From Crocinitomicaceae bacterium (lineage in GTDB: Bacteria; Bacteroidota; Bacteroidia; Flavobacteriales_D; Crocinitomicaceae): a stretch of DNA of 5,852 bases. Every line of letters begins with the position of its first letter. Position 1 is the first letter of the stretch. Positions 1-5,211 of this stretch are shown piece by piece. The stretch is taken from the NCBI GenBank assembly GCA_011522905.1, contig WTIB01000241.1, forward strand, positions 1 through 5,852, written 5' to 3'. The position numbers and the translations under genes were made by a program. A model generated the notes under the pieces. The model was not told the origin of the DNA, searched no databases, and saw only the letters and a program-made list of their open reading frames with translations.

Positions 1-1
1 A

Positions 2-2590
2 TTTATACTAATACTTTTGACTCTTTCAGCGTGTAAAACCCAAAAAGGAACGAGTTCTAATACTGAAGGATTTCCATCTGAAGAAGCTTTTTACATGGAT
101 GAAGCTGCTGATTTGCCGGGATCACATGACTGGGATATGGACTCAGAAGAGCCCAAGGTGAGGCCCATTTACAATCCTTCAAATACCATCCTGACGGATT
201 TAATACATACAAAGCTTGAGGTATCTTTTAATTGGAATGAATCTCAGCTTAATGGGAAAGCTACCATAACTGCAAAACCCCATTTTTATGAATCAGACGA
301 ATTAATTTTAGATGCGAGAGGAATGGATATTTTAAAAGTTCAAATGAAAGGTAATGACCTAGAATATACTTATGAGGATGCTTTAAAACTGAATATAAAT
401 TTGGGGCGGGTATATAAAAATACAGAGGAGTATACCATAACAATTGAATACATTTCTAAGCCGGACGAACTTGAAATGGGGGGGAGTGCCGCAATTGCTG
501 GGGATAAAGGGCTTTATTTCATTAATCCTAAAGGCGAAGAAAAAAACAAGATGCCGCAAATTTGGACGCAAGGTGAAACCCAAGCCAATTCCGTTTGGTT
601 TCCTACCATTGATTCTCCAAATGCAAAAACCTCACAAGAAATTTATATTACAGTTGAGGATAAATATGTGACCTTATCAAATGGAGATTTGATTTCTTCA
701 AAAAAGAACAAAGACGGCACCCGAACAGATTACTGGAAACAGGATCTTCCTCATGCACCATATTTATTTATGATGGCCGTAGGAGAATTTAGTATTGTCA
801 AAGATTCCTATACCAAGAAAGATGGCTCTAAAATTGAGGTTAATTATTACGTAGAACCTGAATATGAAAAGGATGCAAAAGGTATTTTCGGAGAGACACC
901 AAATATGATTGGATATTTTTCCGAATTATTGGACCTAGAGTATCCATGGGATAAATACAATCAGGTGGTCGTTAGGGATTATGTTTCTGGAGCAATGGAA
1001 AATACCGGTGCGGTAATATTTGGAGAATTTGTTTATAAAGATGCTGAAGCTTTACTTGATGGAAATGACCAGTCGACTATTGCACACGAGTTATTCCATC
1101 ATTGGTTTGGAGATTTGGTTACTTGTGAATCTTGGGCCAATCTGCCGCTTAACGAATCTTTTGCCAATTATTCTCAATATTTATGGGATGAATATCGATA
1201 TGGTATGGATGAAGCCGATTATCAGGCTGAGCTTGAGGCCGACGGATATTATCAGTCTGCCTCTTATCAGGGATATCATGATTTGATTTGGTTTGATCAT
1301 TTTGATAAAGAAGACATGTTTGATGGTCACTCCTACAATAAGGGAGGTCGAATATTGCATATGTTGAGAAGTTACTTGGGTGATGATGCCTTTTTCAAAG
1401 GTTTAAATAATTACTTGACTACAAATAAATTTAAGGCAGCTGAAGTTCACCATTTGCGATTGGCTTTTGAAGAGGTTAGTGGAGAAGATTTAAATTGGTT
1501 TTTTAACCAATGGTTCTTGGGTAAAGGGCATTTAATTTTATTTACGGAATACGAATTAATAGATGAGCAAACTGTCGTTTTAAAAGTAAAGCAGCGTCAA
1601 AATATCGATGATTTCCCGATTTATAAAATTCCTACTCAGGTAGCCATTTTCTCAGGGAATCAGCTGATTCTTGAAGACATCGTAATTGATGAACTTGAAC
1701 AAGAGTTTACATTTGAATTTAAGGGCGATTTAAAAAATATTCAGATAGATCCATGGCAAGACTTATTGGCTAAAGTATATGAAGACAAACCGGCTGAATT
1801 TTTCATGCATCAGTATCATTTTTCTCAGGCTTATAGATCGAGAATTACCGCGTTAAATAGAGCATGTAAGAAAAATACTAAAGAGGTTCAAGATTTATTA
1901 ATTGATGCCTTGGCAGATCCATTTTGGAAGATTCGGAGTGAAGCTGCATCTTTAGCATATCGTTTGGGATGTTCTAATAACAATGAAATTGCCAGTATGA
2001 TGTTGAACTTGGCTCAGAATGATTCGGTTTCTAAATCTCGCGCTTCCATTCTTCAACTTCTAGATAAAAGTGATATCGATGAAGATGAGCTAGTGACTTT
2101 GTTTAAAGGCCGAATAAACAATGACCCATCCGCTATGGTACGTTCTAGTGCTTTTCAAGCCCTAGTTGATCTTAATCCGTCTAAAGCGCTTGATGAGGCT
2201 AGAATGATGCAGGAAGGCGCATCCATGTCACTGAAAATAACCCTGGCTGAAGCATATAGTAAAATGGGTGAAGCACAAGAGCAGGCTTTCTTTGAGGATC
2301 TAATTTTTAGTGGCGAAGTAGATGGTCAAGATGAGATGCGTGTTTTGTTTTCGTATTTAACATATGCCTTGAAGCAGGATATTGATCAATTCAAGGAAAT
2401 GCCAAGAATTTTGGCACATTATAAGGAAAATGGTGGTGGATATGTAGCCATGTATTTCGATCGTATTGTTGCCTATTGCATTGAACAAAGCCAGGAGGTG
2501 ATCAATACTTTAGTAATTGAGGAAAAGGTTGAAGAAAGCGAAAAGTTCTTGGAGGTTGTTTCGCAATTAGAGAAGCTCAACGCTGAATAA
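2..2590 (+). CDS. M1 family zinc aminopeptidase, lipoprotein (5' end cut by window)
   Basis: A gluzincin aminopeptidase that removes N-terminal residues from peptides, probably anchored by lipid in the envelope and facing the periplasm or cell surface. The open frame runs from the window edge; its first codons read FILILLTLSAC, the end of a lipoprotein signal peptide with lipobox LSAC, so the TTG at 17 is not the start and the true start lies upstream. Numbering the lipidated Cys (codon 32-34) as 1, the mature protein has 852 residues. Seen: GAMEN at 320-324 (substrate N-terminus binding), HELFH at 352-356 with the third zinc ligand Glu375 (HExxH-x18-E), and Tyr435 in SYNKGG as the probable transition-state Tyr. 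An M1 N-terminal beta domain precedes these. Residues from about 591 to the end look like helical HEAT-type repeats. A separate terminator-like hairpin follows. Family assignment is certain; substrate and exact location are inferred. Confidence 0.95.
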   Translation, partial: FILILLTLSACKTQKGTSSNTEGFPSEEAFYMDEAADLPGSHDWDMDSEEPKVRPIYNPSNTILTDLIHTKLEVSFNWNESQLNGKATITAKPHFYESDELILDARGMDILKVQMKGNDLEYTYEDALKLNINLGRVYKNTEEYTITIEYISKPDELEMGGSAAIAGDKGLYFINPKGEEKNKMPQIWTQGETQANSVWFPTIDSPNAKTSQEIYITVEDKYVTLSNGDLISSKKNKDGTRTDYWKQDLPHAPYLFMMAVGEFSIVKDSYTKKDGSKIEVNYYVEPEYEKDAKGIFGETPNMIGYFSELLDLEYPWDKYNQVVVRDYVSGAMENTGAVIFGEFVYKDAEALLDGNDQSTIAHELFHHWFGDLVTCESWANLPLNESFANYSQYLWDEYRYGMDEADYQAELEADGYYQSASYQGYHDLIWFDHFDKEDMFDGHSYNKGGRILHMLRSYLGDDAFFKGLNNYLTTNKFKAAEVHHLRLAFEEVSGEDLNWFFNQWFLGKGHLILFTEYELIDEQTVVLKVKQRQNIDDFPIYKIPTQVAIFSGNQLILEDIVIDELEQEFTFEFKGDLKNIQIDPWQDLLAKVYEDKPAEFFMHQYHFSQAYRSRITALNRACKKNTKEVQDLLIDALADPFWKIRSEAASLAYRLGCSNNNEIASMMLNLAQNDSVSKSRASILQLLDKSDIDEDELVTLFKGRINNDPSAMVRSSAFQALVDLNPSKALDEARMMQEGASMSLKITLAEAYSKMGEAQEQAFFEDLIFSGEVDGQDEMRVLFSYLTYALKQDIDQFKEMPRILAHYKENGGGYVAMYFDRIVAYCIEQSQEVINTLVIEEKVEESEKFLEVVSQLEKLNAE

Positions 2591-2596
2591 TATTCT

Positions 2597-2638
2597 TCGC
2601 TTAAAACTTTCTTAGTTTTTTACTGTTTTTTTAAGTGA
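2597..2638 (+). terminator. Possible weak AT-rich terminator after the M1 gene
   Basis: Seven bases after the stop codon, two competing hairpins can be drawn. The compact one pairs AAAACT (2603-2608) with AGTTTT (2614-2619) around a 5-base loop and runs into T-tracts at 2616-2621 and 2626-2632. The longer one pairs 2597-2606 with 2629-2638, ten pairs including one G-T, around a 22-base loop. The stems are poor in G and C, so termination is probably leaky. Seen directly; function is inferred. Confidence 0.4.
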
Positions 2639-2663
2639 CATTTGATAATTATAATTATATTTG
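2635..2663 (+). promoter_or_regulatory. Candidate Bacteroidota-type promoter for bcp
   Basis: TATATTTG at 2656-2663 fits the -7 consensus TAnnTTTG used by the primary sigma factor of Bacteroidota. The -33 position, 18 bases upstream, holds GTG (2635-2637) in place of the usual TTG, so the match is partial. Transcription would start near 2670, giving a leader of about 35 bases before the ATG at 2706. The leader is A/T-rich with no Shine-Dalgarno sequence. Confidence 0.5.
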
Positions 2664-2705
2664 GTTAAAATTACGTCAATATTTAATGATTAAAATATAA
2701 ACACA

Positions 2706-3173
2706 ATGAAAATATTAGAGGTTGGAGAAACGGCGCCATCATTTGAGGGAGTAAATCAGAATAATGAAAAAATATCTTCTGATGATTATGTTGGGTCAAA
2801 ATGGGTAATTTATTTTTACCCAAAGGACAATACGCCTGGATGTACGGCACAAGCTTGTAGTCTTCGTGATGGTTATGACGCTTTAAGAAATCATGGTATT
2901 AAAGTATTGGGTGTAAGTGCCGATGGAGTGAAAAGTCACGATAAATTTGCTTCAAAATTTGATTTGCCTTTTGCATTATTGGCTGATGAGGATAAAGAAG
3001 TGATTAATAAGTTTGGAGTATGGGGACCAAAAAAGTTTATGGGAAGGGAATACGAAGGAATTCATAGAGTTTCTTTTGTTATTGACGAGAAAGGGGTGAT
3101 CACCCATGTTATACAAAAACCAAAAACCAAGGATCATGCTAATGAAATACTGGGTTTATTAAATTTAAATTAG
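2706..3173 (+). CDS. bcp: Thiol peroxidase, peroxiredoxin Bcp/PrxQ family
   Basis: A cytosolic peroxidase that reduces hydrogen peroxide and organic hydroperoxides, probably recycled by thioredoxin. The 155-residue length is normal for this family and there is no signal peptide. The active-site stretch PKDNTPGCTAQAC gives the peroxidatic Cys46, with Thr43 in the conserved T-x-x-C arrangement and a second Cys51 five residues later. That CxxxxC spacing is the mark of the atypical two-Cys PrxQ/Bcp group, where the pair forms an internal disulfide. Arg121 (in HRVSFVID) is the likely active-site Arg, and the fold continues with a typical thioredoxin-like pattern (VIYFYPKDNTPGC, VLGVSAD). The start at 2706 gives the usual MKxLxVGxxAPxF beginning. 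It has its own candidate promoter, and no terminator is visible before recA, so some transcripts may run on. Family assignment is firm; the electron donor is inferred. Confidence 0.96.
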   Translation: MKILEVGETAPSFEGVNQNNEKISSDDYVGSKWVIYFYPKDNTPGCTAQACSLRDGYDALRNHGIKVLGVSADGVKSHDKFASKFDLPFALLADEDKEVINKFGVWGPKKFMGREYEGIHRVSFVIDEKGVITHVIQKPKTKDHANEILGLLNLN

Positions 3174-3174
3174 T

Positions 3175-3191
3175 TCGTAAATTGATTACGA
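3175..3191 (+). promoter_or_regulatory. Interrupted dyad over the recA -33 element, candidate operator
   Basis: TCGTAA (3175-3180) and TTACGA (3186-3191) are perfect inverted repeats separated by five bases. The spacer contains the TTG (3182-3184) that serves as the -33 element of the recA promoter. The site begins two bases after the bcp stop codon. There is no T-tract after it, so it does not look like a terminator. A dimeric regulator bound here would block the promoter. No E. coli-type LexA box (CTG-N10-CAG) was seen. The dyad is seen directly; the operator role is inferred. Confidence 0.4.
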
Positions 3192-3210
3192 TGTAGTGAG
3201 CGTACATTTG
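3182..3210 (+). promoter_or_regulatory. Bacteroidota-type promoter for recA
   Basis: TTG at 3182-3184 and TACATTTG at 3203-3210, separated by 18 bases, match the TTG / TAnnTTTG promoter pattern of Bacteroidota. Transcription should begin around 3216-3218. That leaves only about a dozen bases before the ATG at 3229 but about 33 before the ATG at 3250, which favours the second as the start of recA. Confidence 0.65.
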
Positions 3211-3249
3211 ATTCATTACTAACGGGCAATGCTCAATAAAACAAACGAT

Positions 3250-4281
3250 ATGTCAAATAAAGATGTCAATTCAGAAAAACTAAAAGCTTTAAAGCTTACA
3301 ATGGAAAAATTAGACAAAACTTACGGGAAAGGTTCTGTCATGAAATTGGGAGATGCGCCGGTTGAAAAAGTCGATGTCATTCCAACTGGTTCTTTAACAC
3401 TTGATATGGCACTTGGTGTCCAAGGATATCCTAAGGGTAGAGTAGTAGAAATATATGGTCCTGAATCTTCGGGTAAAACTACGCTCGCGATTCATGCTAT
3501 TGCAGAAGTTCAGAAACAGGGAGGGATTGCTGCATTTATTGATGCAGAACATGCTTTTGATCAGTTCTATGCACAGAATTTGGGTGTTGACGTAGCAAAT
3601 CTTTTAATCTCACAACCTGATAATGGAGAACAGGCGTTAGAAATTGCAGATAACTTAATACGTTCAGGAGCAATTGATTTAATTGTAGTTGATTCAGTTG
3701 CAGCACTGACACCCAGAGCCGAAATTGAAGGTGAAATGGGAGACTCTCAGATGGGCTTACAGGCTCGTTTAATGTCTAAGGCCTTAAGAAAACTTACGGC
3801 ATCAATAAATAAGGCAGGTTGTTGTTGCATTTTTATCAATCAACTTCGAGAAAAAATAGGAGTGATGTTTGGAAACCCTGAAACGACTACCGGTGGAAAT
3901 GCTTTGAAATTTTATTCTTCTATACGAATCGATATTCGCAGATCTACACAACTAAAAGATGGTGACGAAATTAAAGGCAATAGGGTTAAAGTGAAAATTG
4001 TCAAAAACAAAGTAGCACCTCCATTTAGAAGAGCAGAATTTGACGTGATGTATGGTAAAGGGATTTCAAAAATTGGAGAAATCATTGATATAGGTGTTGA
4101 CTTGAACATATTGAAAAAGAGTGGCTCTTGGTTTTCCTATGGTGAAACGAGGTTAGGACAGGGTCGGGATTCGATTAAAAGTTTGTTGTTAGACAATCCC
4201 GAATTGGCTGAAGAACTAGAGAACAAGATTAAAGAGGCCCTTGTAAAACCCGAGGTTGAAACTACGGTTTTACAAGATTAA
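3250..4281 (+). CDS. recA: Recombinase RecA
   Basis: The ATP-dependent strand-exchange protein of homologous recombination; it forms filaments on single-stranded DNA and can trigger self-cleavage of LexA-type repressors where these exist. With the ATG at 3250 the protein has 343 residues and begins MSNKDVNSEKLKALKLTMEKLDKTYGKGSV, the usual Bacteroidota style; an in-frame ATG at 3229 would add MLNKTND. The A-rich stretch before 3250 and the promoter position support the shorter form. Seen (343-residue numbering): Walker A GPESSGKT at 70-77, catalytic Glu100 in IDAEHAF, Walker B ending at Asp148 (LIVVDS), loop L1 around EGEMGDSQMGLQAR, and loop L2 in MFGNPETTTGGNALKF. The C-terminal tail is short and only mildly acidic. 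Three consecutive Cys (191-193) lie just before the NQLREKIG strand. A strong terminator follows. Identity is certain; the start is likely but not proven. Confidence 0.98.
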   Translation: MSNKDVNSEKLKALKLTMEKLDKTYGKGSVMKLGDAPVEKVDVIPTGSLTLDMALGVQGYPKGRVVEIYGPESSGKTTLAIHAIAEVQKQGGIAAFIDAEHAFDQFYAQNLGVDVANLLISQPDNGEQALEIADNLIRSGAIDLIVVDSVAALTPRAEIEGEMGDSQMGLQARLMSKALRKLTASINKAGCCCIFINQLREKIGVMFGNPETTTGGNALKFYSSIRIDIRRSTQLKDGDEIKGNRVKVKIVKNKVAPPFRRAEFDVMYGKGISKIGEIIDIGVDLNILKKSGSWFSYGETRLGQGRDSIKSLLLDNPELAEELENKIKEALVKPEVETTVLQD

Positions 4282-4300
4282 GAGCAAATCGTTTGGTTAT

Positions 4301-4326
4301 AACGGCATCGTAAGGTGCCGTTTTTT
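4301..4326 (+). terminator. Strong intrinsic terminator of recA
   Basis: AACGGCATC (4301-4309) pairs with GGTGCCGTT (4314-4322) in a nine-pair stem with one G-T pair, closed by the loop GTAA, a GNRA-type tetraloop in RNA. It is followed directly by T at 4321-4326. It starts 20 bases after the recA stop codon. This is the best terminator in the window. Confidence 0.9.
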
Positions 4327-4352
4327 GTATTCCAAAAATTAAATTATTTTTG
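4325..4352 (+). promoter_or_regulatory. Bacteroidota-type promoter for the small lipoprotein
   Basis: TTG at 4325-4327 and TATTTTTG at 4345-4352 are separated by 17 bases and fit the TTG / TAnnTTTG pattern. The TTG is the end of the T-tract of the recA terminator, so the two elements overlap. The predicted start near 4358-4360 gives a leader of roughly 17 bases before the ATG at 4376, with no Shine-Dalgarno sequence. Confidence 0.55.
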
Positions 4353-4375
4353 GGAAAACAATTCAAGAATTAATT

Positions 4376-5095
4376 ATGAAGAATCTTACTTACTTATTTT
4401 TATTATCTCTAATTGTATTTGGTTTGAATGCCTGTAAAAAGAAGGGATGTACCGATATTGATGCTGCCAATTATAATGCAGAGGCCAAAAAGGATGATGG
4501 CTCTTGTGTATACACACCAGTCATCACGCTAATAGGTGCTTCAGATACCACGATTAGTGTTGCTTCCGAATGGGTAGATCCAGGGGCAACTGCTGCAAAT
4601 TTAGATGGCGCAATTGTTCAAGTTGAGTCAAGCACAACCGTTGATGCAGGTCAGGTTGGTGTTTATACCATCACTTACACAGCAACAAATGATAACGGAA
4701 CAACTACAGTGGTTCGTACGGTAAATGTTATTGTTAATCAAGATACTTGGCTTGGAGGTTGGAGTGTTAGTGATAATTGTGGTGGTGGAACAGGTTTAGC
4801 GCTTAATAGCTCACCTACGGTTATCGCTGGTGGAAATGAAGAACAAATTTTAATTACCGATTTCTTTAGTGGAATTACCGGGACCTATGGTACTGCGATC
4901 TGTCAAGTAGTCGGAGATGATATAACGATTGCACAAGCATCGGATGGAGCTCCTGGAGGTTTAGGAGATATCATATACTCTGGTTTTGGTACAATGAGTA
5001 GTAATGGCTTAAGCTTTACAATCACATTTACATGGCAAAACACGACCCCTATCACCGGAGGATCAGGGACATGTCAGGCGACTTATTCGAAATAA
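4376..5095 (+). CDS. Lipoprotein with CTD/DDGSC motif and DUF5011-like Ig domain, function unknown
   Basis: A 239-residue exported lipoprotein whose function I do not recognise. Residues 1-19 form a signal peptide with a hydrophobic core; the lipobox LNAC places the lipidated Cys at 20, followed by three Lys. Residues 24-46 hold the motif GCTDIDAANYN...DDGSC, common in surface and secreted proteins of marine Bacteroidota; Cys25 and Cys44 probably form a disulfide. Residues 48-121 resemble a DUF5011 immunoglobulin-like domain (DTTISVASEWVDPGATA, GVYTITYTATNDNGTTTVVRTVNV). Residues 122-239 form a Gly/Thr/Ser-rich, apparently beta-rich domain with Cys135, Cys176 and Cys233 that I cannot place; the beginning WLGGWSVSDNCG recurs in form in similar Bacteroidota proteins as I recall them. 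The protein is probably outer-membrane attached, with a structural or binding role. It has its own promoter and terminator, so it is independent of recA and hppA. Export and domain layout are well supported; function is not. Confidence 0.9.
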   Translation: MKNLTYLFLLSLIVFGLNACKKKGCTDIDAANYNAEAKKDDGSCVYTPVITLIGASDTTISVASEWVDPGATAANLDGAIVQVESSTTVDAGQVGVYTITYTATNDNGTTTVVRTVNVIVNQDTWLGGWSVSDNCGGGTGLALNSSPTVIAGGNEEQILITDFFSGITGTYGTAICQVVGDDITIAQASDGAPGGLGDIIYSGFGTMSSNGLSFTITFTWQNTTPITGGSGTCQATYSK

Positions 5096-5115
5096 ATAAA
5101 ATTTGAAAGGATTTT

Positions 5116-5144
5116 AAGGAGGGTTACCAAGCTCTCCTTTTTTT
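5116..5144 (+). terminator. Intrinsic terminator after the small lipoprotein gene
   Basis: AAGGAGGG (5116-5123) pairs with CTCTCCTT (5132-5139) in an eight-pair stem with one G-T pair and an eight-base loop, followed by an unbroken T-run at 5138-5144. It starts 20 bases after the stop codon. The purine-rich left arm resembles a ribosome-binding site, but no start codon follows at a suitable distance. Confidence 0.85.
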
Positions 5145-5155
5145 ATGCTTTGTGC

Positions 5156-5186
5156 TTGCATAGAATGATTTAAACATCTACTTTTG
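5156..5186 (+). promoter_or_regulatory. Bacteroidota-type promoter for hppA
   Basis: TTG at 5156-5158 and TACTTTTG at 5179-5186 are separated by 20 bases and fit the TTG / TAnnTTTG pattern. Transcription would begin near 5192-5194, about 18-20 bases before the ATG at 5212. Five C follow the -7 box, and the rest of the leader is A/T-rich without a Shine-Dalgarno sequence. Confidence 0.6.
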
Positions 5187-5211
5187 CCCCCTATTAAAAT
5201 AATTCATAAAA

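Noticed and set aside
17..19. TTG as start codon of the M1 gene
   Set aside because: The frame is open to the window edge and the upstream codons encode a hydrophobic stretch leading into a lipobox, so the start lies before the window.
261..1286. Several short open frames on both strands within the M1 gene
   Set aside because: They lie in other frames of a clearly coding region and show no recognisable protein features.
3912..4109. 65-residue minus-strand frame within recA
   Set aside because: It is opposite a conserved part of recA and has no recognisable features.
4360..4371. Dyad AATTC-AA-GAATT just before the lipoprotein start
   Set aside because: Arms of five mostly A/T bases are expected by chance in such AT-rich leaders, and there is no second supporting feature.
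5116..5123. AAGGAGGG as a Shine-Dalgarno sequence
   Set aside because: No start codon follows at suitable distance and it is the left arm of a terminator hairpin.
5193..5203. ATTA-AAA-TAAT inverted repeat in the hppA leader
   Set aside because: The arms are four bases of A/T only, which is expected by chance.
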